DNA from: Aneurinibacillus aneurinilyticus ATCC 12856
Lineage (GTDB): Bacteria; Bacillota; Bacilli; Aneurinibacillales; Aneurinibacillaceae
Reading direction: 5' to 3'
Assembly: GCF_000466385.1 (NCBI RefSeq)
Contig: NZ_KE952672.1
Location: forward strand, 1-64,000
Length of the DNA stretch: 64,000 nt
Shown: positions 33,805 through 42,555 of the stretch, in pieces
How positions within the stretch are numbered: the stretch's first letter is position 1
Layout of the letters: every line of letters begins with the position of its first letter
Position numbers and translations under genes: made by a program
Notes under the pieces: generated by a model
What the model saw: only the letters and a program-made list of their open reading frames with translations
The model's database searches: none
What the model was told of the DNA's origin: nothing

Positions 33805-33848
33805 AACCAAAACAGGCGGGGGTGAAGTCCCCCGCCTGTTTTGGTTTT
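33803..33848 (+). terminator. thiD terminator, 20-bp stem
   Basis: Bases 33803-33822 pair exactly with 33829-33848 (AAAACCAAAACAGGC... with GCCTGTTTTGGTTTT). It is unusually long and overlaps the thiD stop codon. Confidence 0.92.
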
Positions 33849-33923
33849 ATCTCGGTTTAACGGGCAGCAAGGTGCCGATGTGTATGACGAGCCGGGAAAA
33901 CTCCCTCGCACAGGAGTTTTGCT

Positions 33924-34295
33924 TTATGCGTTCGCTTTTTTAGCAGAGCTTTTCGCCGATTTCTCTAGTGTTGTTTTAATCTCGTCCAATCTTGCCATAA
34001 CCTCATCATCTAATCGTTCATCCAGCTTTTCCACTTTTTCTTCCAGTTGAATGACCAGCTGTGCCACACGGGCAATCTCTTCCTTGCTCGGCATATTATT
34101 CTCGTTAAGGAATTGATCCATCCATTTCTTATATTGCTCCTGGGAATAAAAAAACCACTTCTGATATTCGCCGACCATAGCCGAGTATTCAGATGTTTTC
34201 ACAAAATCATCCATTGACTTCCCCCATGTTTTCTCGACCAGATCGTACCAGCTTTTCCACATTTGTACCGGGTCAAACGTTTGATTGGATGCCAT
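33924..34295 (-). CDS. Polyhydroxyalkanoate synthase subunit/granule protein (PhaR/PhaP-like)
   Basis: This 123-residue protein is predicted amphipathic and helical, rich in Trp, Lys and Glu. The block MPSKEEIARVAQLVIQLEEK resembles the C-terminal part of class III/IV PHA synthase accessory subunits (PhaE/PhaR), and the FDPVQMWKSWYDLVEKTW start resembles phasin-like proteins. The end is Ala/Lys/Ser-rich. It is divergent from a phaQ homologue, the arrangement seen for phaP and phaQ in Bacillus. GGAGGG precedes the ATG. It probably coats PHA granules; no phaB or phaC is in the window. Confidence 0.7.
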   Translation of the reverse strand: MASNQTFDPVQMWKSWYDLVEKTWGKSMDDFVKTSEYSAMVGEYQKWFFYSQEQYKKWMDQFLNENNMPSKEEIARVAQLVIQLEEKVEKLDERLDDEVMARLDEIKTTLEKSAKSSAKKANA

Positions 34296-34360
34296 GCGAA
34301 TCCCTCCTGTGTTTTAATCCCTCCTTCTTATATTACGTGGGATAGAAAAAATATACAAAT

Positions 34361-34380
34361 AGAAATTGTGAAAAAATTAG
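34361..34380. repeat. Copy 1 of a 20-bp direct repeat
   Basis: AGAAATTGTGAAAAAATTAG recurs at 34968-34988 with one extra A. It lies in the divergent region between the PHA-granule gene and phaQ. Confidence 0.6.
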
Positions 34381-34464
34381 AAACTAATTGATAGGCATTT
34401 TTAGAAAGGGACATTCGTATAGTAAATTATATCCACATACCTTTTAATATTAGAGAAGAAGAGA

Positions 34465-34495
34465 GAGGAGGTTGGAAGAGATATCCTACCTCCTC
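34465..34495 (+). repeat. Hairpin in the phaQ leader
   Basis: GAGGAGGTTGGA (34465-34476) pairs with TCCTACCTCCTC (34484-34495), 11 of 12 positions. It has no T-run. It may be an operator or an RNA element; the left arm resembles a ribosome site but no gene follows. Confidence 0.5.
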
Positions 34496-34586
34496 ATTAG
34501 TATGTGAGATATACATCCAGCCTTGCTGTTGCAAAATATTTATGTGTCATCAAGATATTAGGATATGAAAGGAAGGAGGAGTATAT

Positions 34587-34964
34587 ATGGGGAACGAAAA
34601 AGATAAAACCCATGCTTACAGCGCACCGAAAAATTTGCTTATCCCCTGTGTGCTGCTTTTGCTCCGAAGGATGAGCAATTATGGATATCGAATTATTCAA
34701 GAACTAGTAGAGTTCGGCTTTTCTTCTATCGATCCGGGTTATGTTTACCGGATTCTGCGTCAACTGGAAAGTGAAAGGCTTGTGCAATCTCATTGGGAAG
34801 TATCGAGTGGTGGCCCGCCGAAGCGTATGTACGCTATTACAAGCGCTGGAACCGAGTATTTGGAAGCCTGGTCGCAAACACTGGAGAAATATCAATACAC
34901 TTTGGAGCGCTTTTTTACTATGTATGAGCGTCTTCTCTTTCTTTCGACAGAAAAAAATAAATAA
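34587..34964 (+). CDS. phaQ: PadR-family regulator PhaQ-like
   Basis: This 125-residue PadR-type winged-helix protein has [25 protein letters not shown] as the first helices, [21 protein letters not shown] as recognition helix and wing start, and [19 protein letters not shown]. PhaQ of Bacillus megaterium is a PadR-like repressor that senses polyhydroxybutyrate directly and controls phaP and itself. The divergent granule-type gene supports this identification. GGAGGAG lies nine bases before the ATG. No phaRBC genes follow; a chemoreceptor gene does. Confidence 0.75.
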   Translation: MGNEKDKTHAYSAPKNLLIPCVLLLLRRMSNYGYRIIQELVEFGFSSIDPGYVYRILRQLESERLVQSHWEVSSGGPPKRMYAITSAGTEYLEAWSQTLEKYQYTLERFFTMYERLLFLSTEKNK

Positions 34965-34967
34965 AAA

Positions 34968-34988
34968 AGAAATTGTGAAAAAAATTAG
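34968..34988. repeat. Copy 2 of the 20-bp direct repeat
   Basis: AGAAATTGTGAAAAAAATTAG, just after the phaQ stop and about 80 bases ahead of the chemoreceptor start, repeats 34361-34380. Confidence 0.6.
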
Positions 34989-35064
34989 GAAAAAGTATGG
35001 AATACAAAGAGATTACCATATAAGATATAAGCGATATGTAATGTGCCTAAGGGAGGAAAATGTA

Positions 35065-36738
35065 TTGTTTCAAAAGATAAATAATATGTCAATTAAATTA
35101 AAATTAACGGCAACTATTTTGCTTATTACCCTTATTCCGTTAATGGCATCAGGATTTCTAAGCTATCACTCTGCTTATGATAGCGTCTATGATATGACTG
35201 TACAGGATTTGAAGTATATGACTAAAGTAAAGGCAGAGGAAATCGCCGCTTATACAAAAGACGGTCATGTAGATGCAGCTATGTCAGAAAAAATAAAAGC
35301 ACTGGTGGATGATGTAGAGACAAGTTATTACAAGGCTAATGGATTGAGTGGATACGCTTACATTATAGATGATCAGGGAAAGGTATTGTACCATCCTGAC
35401 CCTCAAATGATAGGCACAAGCCTTGCGAATGAATCATTTGCCCAGGAAATTCTTAAAGAGAAAACCGGATACATTACATACCCCTGGAAGGGGGAAGAGA
35501 AAGTTGCTTCATTCTCGCAATTGCCGAATGGATGGGAGCTGGTTATCGGCAGCTATTTAAAAGATATGATGAAGCCCCTTCTGTTTATTCGTAACCAGAT
35601 GTTCGTTATTAGTCTTGTTTCCTCATTGCTTGCCATCGTCATCGGATACGTCATCGTACATATGTTGACAAAACCGATGAAAGAGCTTGTACAGGCCATG
35701 GAAAAAGCGGAGGCAGGAGACGTTACTGTACAGGTTACACCAGGCTCCAAGGATGAAGTGGGACAACTCACTCATATGTTTAATGAGATGATTCGCGAAT
35801 TCAGAAATATGCTACGTCAGGTACATGAAGTTTCAGAGCAGGTAGCGGCCTCTTCCGAGCAGCTGACAGCCAGTGCCAATGAAAGTACGCGTGCATCGGA
35901 ACAAATTTCGGAGGCATCACAGGAAATTGCCTCCGGGTCGGAAGGACAGATGGAAAGCGTACGCGCGACAACTGAGGCGCTGCATGAGATGAGCGGCAAC
36001 ATACAGTCAATTGCTGATAAAATTCAAGCTGTCAAACATGACTCATCAACGGTAGTAAAATATGCACATACGGGCGAAAGTTCTCTGAAAAAGGTAATTT
36101 GGGAAATGAATGATATTTCTGAAAAAGTTAGTAATACAGAAGTGCAGATTCGTGAACTGGGAAACCGTTCGGAAGCGATCAAGGGAATTATTGGAACGAT
36201 TCATGAAATTAGCGAACAGACCAATCTGCTTGCATTAAATGCAGCGATTGAAGCGGCACGTGCCGGGGAGCAAGGAAAAAGCTTCGCAGTAGTTGCTCAA
36301 GAAATTCGTAAGCTGGCAGAGCAATCGGGTAAATCAGCAAGAGAGATTGCGATGTTGATCTCTGATATTCACGCCAAAATCGGTACCGCTGTTACTTCGA
36401 TGGGCGAGAGCAGCAAAGCCGTATCGGAAGGTCGCAGCGTAGTAGAAGAGGCGGGGCAATCATTCTCTAGCATTCTTAAAGCGATTGCCGATTTGAATAA
36501 GCAGATCGAGCTTGTGACGGCTTCTTCCAAAACGATTTCCGAAGGAACGGAACATATTGTACGCCAGGGAGATGAAATATCACGCCTGGCATCTATTGCT
36601 GCGGCTGATACACAGGAAGTGGCTGCTGCATCGGAGGAACAAACCGCCACGATGGAGGAAATCAATGCCGCATCCGAGATGCTGGCCAAGATGGCGGAGG
36701 AGCTGCAAGCACATGTCAGCCGATTTAAAATCTCATAG
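35065..36738 (+). CDS. Methyl-accepting chemotaxis protein with Cache sensor
   Basis: This chemoreceptor of about 557 residues has TM1 (about 12-33), an extracellular Cache-type sensor ([42 protein letters not shown]), TM2 (about 183-205), a HAMP linker beginning [12 protein letters not shown], and a signalling domain with the hairpin tip [24 protein letters not shown]. It reports ligands to CheA; small carboxylates are typical for such sensors but unproven here. The start is TTG 35065, because GGGAGG lies seven bases upstream; the longer ORF overlaps phaQ and lacks a site. Confidence 0.92.
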   Translation: MFQKINNMSIKLKLTATILLITLIPLMASGFLSYHSAYDSVYDMTVQDLKYMTKVKAEEIAAYTKDGHVDAAMSEKIKALVDDVETSYYKANGLSGYAYIIDDQGKVLYHPDPQMIGTSLANESFAQEILKEKTGYITYPWKGEEKVASFSQLPNGWELVIGSYLKDMMKPLLFIRNQMFVISLVSSLLAIVIGYVIVHMLTKPMKELVQAMEKAEAGDVTVQVTPGSKDEVGQLTHMFNEMIREFRNMLRQVHEVSEQVAASSEQLTASANESTRASEQISEASQEIASGSEGQMESVRATTEALHEMSGNIQSIADKIQAVKHDSSTVVKYAHTGESSLKKVIWEMNDISEKVSNTEVQIRELGNRSEAIKGIIGTIHEISEQTNLLALNAAIEAARAGEQGKSFAVVAQEIRKLAEQSGKSAREIAMLISDIHAKIGTAVTSMGESSKAVSEGRSVVEEAGQSFSSILKAIADLNKQIELVTASSKTISEGTEHIVRQGDEISRLASIAAADTQEVAAASEEQTATMEEINAASEMLAKMAEELQAHVSRFKIS

Positions 36739-36799
36739 CGTGTAGCATTCCGCTCCTTAATTAGCTAGAATGAGAAAAAAGGGGCGGGAGGTGAAAGAA

Positions 36800-37384
36800 T
36801 TGGATTATGTGGATCGCAATCGTGCTTCTTTTGATAAGCTGGCAAATGAGACAGGGGGAAAGTGGCGTCACCGCGAGCTGACTATGCAGTTTATTTCCGG
36901 ATTTCAAATGCTTTTGGGCGGCAACAGCGTGCTTGATCTCGGGTGCGGGGTAGGCCATGATGCGCTTAGACTAAAGCGTTATGATCTGCATGTGCAGGGA
37001 TTGGACATCAGTGAGGTAATGCTTGAACAGGCCAAACAGCAGGTGCAGGGTGTCGAGTTTATCCAAGGGGATTTCCGGCATATTCCGACCGGGAATGAAC
37101 TGTACGACGGAGTATGGGCTAACGCCTCGCTGATTTATTTAACAGAAGAAGATTTGCATAAAGCATTGGATGAAGTGTACCGGGTGTTAAAGCCGGGTGG
37201 TGTTTTCTTCTCTTCATACCGACTTGGTGAAGGTAATGTCGTTATTGATAATATTTTCAACCAGTTATATAGGGAGGAGGAAATACAGAATATCCTGCGT
37301 TTGCACGGATTTCGAATTTTTGACCGGACGAATACCGGGGGCGAGGAAGAGCCGTACTTAAGCTTATATGCTATTAAGCAATAA
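36800..37384 (+). CDS. Class I SAM-dependent methyltransferase
   Basis: This 194-residue enzyme has motif I SVLDLGCGVGHDALRL, beta-2 GLDISEVML, the QGDFRHIPTG motif II region and RVLKPGGVFFSSYR. It begins LDYVDRNRASFDKLANETGG, the usual helical lead-in of this group. The substrate is unknown. GGGAGGTG points to TTG 36800 as the start; GTG 36791 and ATG 36770 are in frame but poorly placed. It follows the chemoreceptor gene by 61 bases. Confidence 0.82.
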   Translation: MDYVDRNRASFDKLANETGGKWRHRELTMQFISGFQMLLGGNSVLDLGCGVGHDALRLKRYDLHVQGLDISEVMLEQAKQQVQGVEFIQGDFRHIPTGNELYDGVWANASLIYLTEEDLHKALDEVYRVLKPGGVFFSSYRLGEGNVVIDNIFNQLYREEEIQNILRLHGFRIFDRTNTGGEEEPYLSLYAIKQ

Positions 37385-37413
37385 TTTCACCTATATATTT
37401 TGTGCATACATAG

Positions 37414-37444
37414 AAATAGCCACGGAAAGCCCGTGGCTATTTTC
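37414..37444. terminator. Bidirectional terminator overlapping the thioesterase stop
   Basis: AAATAGCCACGG (37414-37425) pairs with CCGTGGCTATTT (37431-37442). The minus-strand stop codon (37437-37439) is inside the stem. Confidence 0.92.
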
Positions 37445-37931
37445 TTTTTTTTAGGCGTTCTTTTGTGAGCTCACGACGTCGACTGCGGATTTCGAAGCGC
37501 TCAGACGCGGTTTTGTAATTCCAACGTTCTTCTTCTGTCTCGGGAAGCACAGGAGGAACAGGCGTTGGTTTATCGTTTTCGTCAAGTGCCACGAATGTCA
37601 GGTACGCTTGCGAAGTCAGGCGCCGTTCGCCTGTTAGCAGATTTTCCGCTTCGACTTTTACATATACTTCCATTGATGTGTGATGGGTCCAGGATACGTA
37701 ACCTTCGAGGCAGATAGCTTCCCCGGTACGGATAGGCGCAAGAAAATCAAGGCTATCGCTTGATGCGGTTACGACCTGTCTTCGGCAGTGGCGCATGGCA
37801 GTAATGCTTGCAACTTTATCGATATAAGCCATAACATTTCCGCCAAAAATCGTTCCATGATAGTTCGTATCAGGTGGGAGTACAATATCGGTCATGATTG
37901 TGCGTGATTCGCTCGTTTTCTTTCCGTTCAA
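37437..37931 (-). CDS. Acyl-CoA thioesterase, hotdog fold (YkhA-like)
   Basis: This 164-residue protein has the YciA/YkhA hotdog signature: VLPPDTNYHGTIFGGNVMAYIDKVASITAMRH with the catalytic Asp region, VTASSDSLDFLAPIRTGE, then MEVYVKVEAENLLTGERRL. It hydrolyses acyl-CoA esters to free acids and CoA. The C-terminus is an Arg/Lys-rich tail (SRRRELTKERLKKRK). The start is TTG at 37931, with AGGTGAG eight bases upstream. Confidence 0.9.
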   Translation of the reverse strand: MNGKKTSESRTIMTDIVLPPDTNYHGTIFGGNVMAYIDKVASITAMRHCRRQVVTASSDSLDFLAPIRTGEAICLEGYVSWTHHTSMEVYVKVEAENLLTGERRLTSQAYLTFVALDENDKPTPVPPVLPETEEERWNYKTASERFEIRSRRRELTKERLKKRK

Positions 37932-37985
37932 AGGAACTCACCTCAATTTTTAGAAGTTCGAGTAGGTATGCACCTAATTTCCCAG

Positions 37986-38019
37986 CTATGGGCAGATGTC
38001 GTGTCCTAACGACCCATAG
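37986..38019 (+). repeat. Stem-loop upstream of the His/Lys/Tyr-rich gene
   Basis: CTATGGG (37986-37992) pairs with CCCATAG (38013-38019), and TCGT (37999-38002) pairs with ACGA (38009-38012) inside the loop. There is no T-run. Role unknown. Confidence 0.5.
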
Positions 38020-38076
38020 GTGAATACAGTGTAGCAGATTGATAAATAAATTGATAACGAATGGAGGATGTTACAC

Positions 38077-38430
38077 GTGAATTATTATCATGACCCGATG
38101 GGCATAGTTCAAACCACGGACGTAGAAGTGGTCAAATTTCATTACCACGTCGAGAGGATGAAGTATTACGAGTACAAGTGTCATAAGCATGTACATCATA
38201 AGAAACACTATAAAAAATATTATAAGCGTTATTGTTACCACAAAAAAATGTATGAATTTTATTACAAAAAAAGCTATCATAAGATGTATAGTATCGGACC
38301 GGTTTCGCAGGCGGAGATGTACCCTCATCCACCGGTAGCTCCTATTTATCCGGTTACTCCGAATCATCCGGTGGGTCCGAGCTATCCAGCATCTGAGGGC
38401 AAAAAACGTGAAAGTTCCGCCTGTTGCTAA
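38077..38430 (+). CDS. His/Lys/Tyr-rich low-complexity protein, probable spore coat protein
   Basis: This 117-residue protein is dominated by His, Lys and Tyr in residues about 20-75 (KYYEYKCHKHVHHKKHYKKY), then turns into a Pro-rich part (HPPVAPIYPVTPNHPVGPSY) and ends in a double Cys. Bacilli use such Tyr/Lys/His-rich, Cys-tailed proteins in spore coat and crust layers, where they crosslink; I infer this role from composition only. Metal binding through the His clusters is another possibility. GTG 38077 is chosen because GGAGG is nine bases upstream. Confidence 0.65.
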   Translation: MNYYHDPMGIVQTTDVEVVKFHYHVERMKYYEYKCHKHVHHKKHYKKYYKRYCYHKKMYEFYYKKSYHKMYSIGPVSQAEMYPHPPVAPIYPVTPNHPVGPSYPASEGKKRESSACC

Positions 38431-38448
38431 TTGTGAATACAATGTAAG

Positions 38449-38479
38449 GAAGAACGGGCCTTATACGCTCGTTCTTCTT
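38449..38479 (+). terminator. Terminator of the His/Lys/Tyr-rich gene
   Basis: GAAGAACG (38449-38456) pairs with CGTTCTTC (38470-38477). It is convergent with fetB, whose stop it touches. Confidence 0.6.
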
Positions 38480-39230
38480 ATTTCCAGCCTATGTATTGGT
38501 GAGCTCGGGTGAACAGCGTAGGATAGACAAGAAAGCCAAGGATAATGCTTGTCATGGCTGATGCCGCTGTATATGAAAACATAATAAGCAATTGATAGCG
38601 AACGGCTTCGATCGGACTGGTTCCTGCAATAATAAGCCCTGTCATCATGCCAGGAAGCTGAACGAGTCCAACGGTTTTTAATGCATCAACAATCGGGATC
38701 ATACCTGCGCGTATCGACTCCCGAATCAGTCGTTCGCTGGCCTGTCGACTGGTGGCGCCAAGAGACAGCGCGACAAGGATTTCTTCCCGCATGGATGCGG
38801 CCTTCTCTTTCATCTGATTTAGTAGAAGTGAAGAGACGATCATGCAGTTGCCGATGACCATACCGCTGATTGGGATGACGGATTGCGGCTTCCATTGCAG
38901 CATACCGAATGCAAGCATCATTGCGAGTGTGCCTGCTGCAACAACCATAATAGTAAAGAATACGCGGACAAATATATATGGAATTCCGTCTCCTCGCTTG
39001 GCCGAATTTTGGGCAGCAACCAGGAGCATTATTAGCAATATGCACGCGATAAATAGAGGATGTCTGCTCGAAAATACAAATTCGAGCACATACCCAATCG
39101 CAACAAGTTGGATGATGGCGCGTATTGTGCCAATGAGCATATCGCGCTCCAGCTTTAATTTCAGTCGAAGCGATAAAAGCATAGCAATAAATACAAAACC
39201 AACGGTCATAATGGTTGCAAGTGTACTCAT
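38478..39230 (-). CDS. fetB: FetB-type ABC transporter permease (iron export)
   Basis: This 250-residue membrane protein has about seven hydrophobic segments and the UPF0014/FetB pattern: RAIIQLVAIGYVLEFVF, MVIGNCMIVSSLLLNQ, and LVQLPGMMTGLIIAGTSPIEAVRYQLLIMF. With FetA it forms an ABC exporter that improves resistance to iron and peroxide in E. coli. The ATG overlaps the fetA stop (ATGA), indicating translational coupling. ATG 39230 is preferred to the upstream in-frame start. Confidence 0.87.
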   Translation of the reverse strand: MSTLATIMTVGFVFIAMLLSLRLKLKLERDMLIGTIRAIIQLVAIGYVLEFVFSSRHPLFIACILLIMLLVAAQNSAKRGDGIPYIFVRVFFTIMVVAAGTLAMMLAFGMLQWKPQSVIPISGMVIGNCMIVSSLLLNQMKEKAASMREEILVALSLGATSRQASERLIRESIRAGMIPIVDALKTVGLVQLPGMMTGLIIAGTSPIEAVRYQLLIMFSYTAASAMTSIILGFLVYPTLFTRAHQYIGWK

Positions 39231-39901
39231 GGCACAAGCTCCGTCTCTAACAGTCCGTCTTTCAGGCGCCATAAAATACTCCCCAGCCGCTTCGCCTGTT
39301 CAGGGGAGTGTGTAATCCACAATACTGTGTGTCCAGCCTCATGATAAGCTTTGATCTCGCTTTCGATGTGTTTTGCGCTCTTTTCATCGAGGGCAGATGT
39401 CGGTTCATCAAGCAGAAGAACGTCGGGGGCAAGTGATAAGGAACGCGCGATGTTCACGCGCTGCTTTTCTCCACCGGATAATTCTTCGATACGGCGCGAT
39501 ATATAGTTTTGTGGAAGTGCGACCCGGCGCAGCAAATCTTCCATCTCTTCCGTTTGTAGTGTATTCCCCTTAAGCCTTGCCGAATAAGATAAGTTATCGG
39601 CTACTGTGCCAGGAAACAAGACGGGTGCCTGAAAGACATAATGAAGCTTTTGACGCAGCTCAGGTGGATGCCATTCAAAAAGCGGTTTACCTAAATAAAG
39701 GATCTGGCCTTCATCAGGTTCCTCTAAACGTGTTAATAGACGGAACAGTGTACTTTTCCCCGTGCCGGACGGGCCTGTAATGATAATAAAATCTCCATTC
39801 GCTACGTTGGCGGTAACGTTTTTTAGCGGTGTGGAGCGATGGTGTGGTGTCCGGTACGATTTTGATATGCATTGGAGTTCAAGTATAAATTCGCTCCCCA
39901 T
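39227..39901 (-). CDS. fetA: FetA-type ABC transporter ATPase
   Basis: This ATPase of 224 residues has Walker A GPSGTGKSTLFRLL, Q-loop VFQAPVLFPGTV, ABC signature LSGGEKQRVNIARSL, Walker B VLLLDEPTSALDEK and the H-loop Thr-His-Ser. It powers the FetB permease encoded immediately downstream with a 4-base overlap. GGGGAGAT precedes ATG 39901; the ORF extends further without a site. Iron as the substrate is inferred from FetAB of E. coli. No Fur or Per box was noticed in the short divergent gap. Confidence 0.87.
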   Translation of the reverse strand: MGSEFILELQCISKSYRTPHHRSTPLKNVTANVANGDFIIITGPSGTGKSTLFRLLTRLEEPDEGQILYLGKPLFEWHPPELRQKLHYVFQAPVLFPGTVADNLSYSARLKGNTLQTEEMEDLLRRVALPQNYISRRIEELSGGEKQRVNIARSLSLAPDVLLLDEPTSALDEKSAKHIESEIKAYHEAGHTVLWITHSPEQAKRLGSILWRLKDGLLETELVP

Positions 39902-39996
39902 AGCGTGACTATCTCCCCTTTGTGTATCGTATCGTTTTTCATATTTCATGTACGTATAGTATATTATATGTAAATTCCGCAGAAAGGAAGAATCGT

Positions 39997-41178
39997 TTGG
40001 ATATTACGTTAGCACAGCAGTATATATGGAGAGTGGCATATCGCCTCGTGACAGAACAAGAATACACAGTAGTAGGTTCCGGAGGAGAGAACATCGAGCT
40101 TCTAAGCCGGAAGGGGAAGGAGCTGCGTTATGTCCAGCTTCGGCTGGCGGACTTTCTATGGGGCGCTACGATGGGGTATGACTTGCGTGAAGGTGCCGGA
40201 CGCATGGATGATATTCGCAGACAGCTCCGTGCCAGAGCGATTCAAGGGCAGATCGTGTATGTATGCTATAAACCGGTGACAGAAGGCATGCGCGATGCCC
40301 TACAGCAAGAAGAAGGTATACATGAACAGCAAGTTTCACTTGATCTGGCAGGATATGATTTTACACAGAGACAATGGATTATACGAGATCGCAGAGAAAA
40401 GGAACCGGAGATTGTGTCGCCGCAATTATTAGACGATACGCCGTATGGGGACGAAGAGCCGCCTGCTTCTTATTGGATGCGTAGCATTGAACAGGCGGAG
40501 ATGGAACGGGAAAGTGAAGTGCGTTCAACATTTTTTTACGGAAAACCGCGTTTTACTTATGCATTTCTTGCCATTATTATTGCTGTATTCATTCTGATGG
40601 AATTGAGCGGCGGTAGTCAGGATCCCCGTGTGCTGCTATTGTTCGGGGCCAAATTCAATCCGCTCATTCTTGCAGGAGAATGGTGGCGTTTTGTGACACC
40701 GATGTTTTTACATATCGGCTTTATGCATATTCTTTTCAACGGTGTTGCGCTGTACTCATTAGGTACCCTAACCGAGCAGATTTACGGTTCAGCGCGATTT
40801 TTTGTTATCTATATGATATCCGGAATTAGCGGTGTGGTTGGCAGTTTTGCATTTTCCGATAATATTTCCGCTGGTGCGTCTGGTGCAATTTTTGGCCTGT
40901 TTGGAGCGCTGCTATATTTTGGTACACAGAATAAGAATTTGTTTTTCCAGACCTTGGGTACCAACATTTTGGTTGTATTAGGTATTAACCTTGTCATCGG
41001 ATTTCTCTCCCCCGGTATCATTGATAACTATGCCCATCTCGGAGGGTTGGTGGGGGGATTTCTTGCTTCAGCGCTTATGGGAATGCCCAGGCATGGATCA
41101 CGCACAGGCATAAGAATAGGTGCAATTATTCTTCTTGTTCTTCTACTCTGGTGGGGCTTGCGAACGGGAGGATTGTAG
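39997..41178 (+). CDS. Rhomboid intramembrane serine protease (GluP/YqgP-like)
   Basis: This 393-residue protein has a soluble N-terminal domain of about 185 residues with no membrane segment, then a rhomboid core. The rhomboid motifs are EWWRFVTPMFLHIGFMHILFN, the catalytic Ser in GASGAIFGLFGAL and the catalytic His in NYAHLGGLVGGFLAS. The large N-terminal domain resembles Bacillus GluP/YqgP, which clears membrane proteins with FtsH, for example the Mg2+ transporter MgtE under Mn2+ stress. The start is TTG 39997, with AAAGGAAG upstream. C-terminal TPR repeats of GluP are absent. Confidence 0.87.
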   Translation: MDITLAQQYIWRVAYRLVTEQEYTVVGSGGENIELLSRKGKELRYVQLRLADFLWGATMGYDLREGAGRMDDIRRQLRARAIQGQIVYVCYKPVTEGMRDALQQEEGIHEQQVSLDLAGYDFTQRQWIIRDRREKEPEIVSPQLLDDTPYGDEEPPASYWMRSIEQAEMERESEVRSTFFYGKPRFTYAFLAIIIAVFILMELSGGSQDPRVLLLFGAKFNPLILAGEWWRFVTPMFLHIGFMHILFNGVALYSLGTLTEQIYGSARFFVIYMISGISGVVGSFAFSDNISAGASGAIFGLFGALLYFGTQNKNLFFQTLGTNILVVLGINLVIGFLSPGIIDNYAHLGGLVGGFLASALMGMPRHGSRTGIRIGAIILLVLLLWWGLRTGGL

Positions 41179-41247
41179 GTAGGGAATAATTTCTTCCGGA
41201 AAAGCAAACGGATAAAGGGAAGACCGTTTTCCGGAAGGAGGAGTTTC

Positions 41248-42555
41248 ATGCAGGATACGTATGATGCAATTGTAGTCGGCGCGGGTCCATCCGGATCTGT
41301 GGCCGCCTATATGATGGCGCGTGGCGGGCTTAAAGTTCTGCTGCTTGAAAGAGGTCCGCATCCAGGTAGCAAAAATATGTTTGGCGGCACGATTTATGCG
41401 TTACCGACGGCTGATATTTTTCCGGAATTTTGGAAGGATGCACCGTGGGAGCGCTTTGTAACAACTGAATACTTGTATTTTTTGGATGATGACTCTGCGT
41501 TTCAAATAGGCTTTACTAACATGGTATATGGCAAGCCGCCTTACAATAAGGTCGTGGTTCATCGTGGAGTTTTCGATAGGTGGGTAGCACAGAAAGCGGT
41601 GAACGAAGGAGCAGTTCTGCAGACGAATGCCCTTGTGACAAATCTTATATATGAAAAATCTTTGTTTGGCAGAGACAAAGTGCAGGGTGTGCAACTGGAT
41701 AACGGCTGTATTTATTATGCGGACGCTGTCATTCTATGTGAAGGCATTAATTCATTTTTGACGAAACAGGCAGGACTGCGTACAGATATTCCGGCGGAAA
41801 CGGTCAAGCTGTATGCCAAGCAGGTGTTTCGTCTACCGCGTTCTATTTTGGAGGATCGGTTCCATTTAGAGGGGGATGAGGGAGCCATATATGCATTTAC
41901 CGGGTACCCGACCGCTGGTGTTATTGGCAAAGCAGGTATTTGGACTGGAAAAGAAACCCTTGCGCTTATCACAGGCGGTTTTTTGGATCAGTTGGCGGAA
42001 AAGCGTATGAGCCCATATGAGTTGCTTGAGCGAACAAAACGTCACCCGTTAATCCGACGCTTATTGAAAGATGCGGAGCCGATTGAATATGCTGCACATA
42101 TGATACCGAAAGGCGGCTTCAAAATGATCCCCCAGTTGTATGATCATCATCTTCTGATCGCGGGGGATGCCGCTACAATGGTCAGCGGACGCCGTGGTAC
42201 TGACCTGGCTATGCTGTCAGGGAAGATGGCAGGTGAGACCATTCTTCAGGCACACGCCAAAGGAGACTTCAGTCAGAAAATTCTAAGCAACTATGGCTGG
42301 AAAATTAACCAAAGCTTCTTCATGACCGATATCCGGAAAAAAAGAGGAACAGATAAGTACGTCGCAAAATATCAGGACAGCGACTATCTCATCAGTCGGG
42401 CGATGAACGAATTCGGCTCGGAGTTTTTTCATGTAGGCATGGGTACGGAACAAGACAAGATGAAGAAGATTCAGCAGGAGCTTAAACAAATTCAATTACC
42501 GCTTAAATCATTCGAAGATGTATGGCAGGCGCTAAGACACTGGGAGGTGCTGTGA
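41248..42555 (+). CDS. fixC: FixC-like flavoprotein (ETF:quinone oxidoreductase type)
   Basis: This 435-residue FAD protein starts with the dinucleotide motif VVGAGPSGSVAAYMMARGGLKVLLLERG and shows the FixC/ETF-QO pattern: GGTIYALP after GSKNMF, a substrate-domain middle and AGDAATMVSGRRGTDLAMLSGK near residue 310. It should pass electrons from an electron-transfer flavoprotein to quinone, with FixX as its Fe-S partner. AAGGAGGAG precedes the ATG. fixA and fixB are absent from this window. Confidence 0.9.
   Translation: MQDTYDAIVVGAGPSGSVAAYMMARGGLKVLLLERGPHPGSKNMFGGTIYALPTADIFPEFWKDAPWERFVTTEYLYFLDDDSAFQIGFTNMVYGKPPYNKVVVHRGVFDRWVAQKAVNEGAVLQTNALVTNLIYEKSLFGRDKVQGVQLDNGCIYYADAVILCEGINSFLTKQAGLRTDIPAETVKLYAKQVFRLPRSILEDRFHLEGDEGAIYAFTGYPTAGVIGKAGIWTGKETLALITGGFLDQLAEKRMSPYELLERTKRHPLIRRLLKDAEPIEYAAHMIPKGGFKMIPQLYDHHLLIAGDAATMVSGRRGTDLAMLSGKMAGETILQAHAKGDFSQKILSNYGWKINQSFFMTDIRKKRGTDKYVAKYQDSDYLISRAMNEFGSEFFHVGMGTEQDKMKKIQQELKQIQLPLKSFEDVWQALRHWEVL

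Noticed and set aside
38071-38442. 123-codon reverse-strand frame opposite the His/Lys/Tyr-rich gene
   Set aside because: It is the mirror of a low-complexity A/T-codon gene, has no ribosome site and encodes an implausible Ile/Met/Arg-rich protein.
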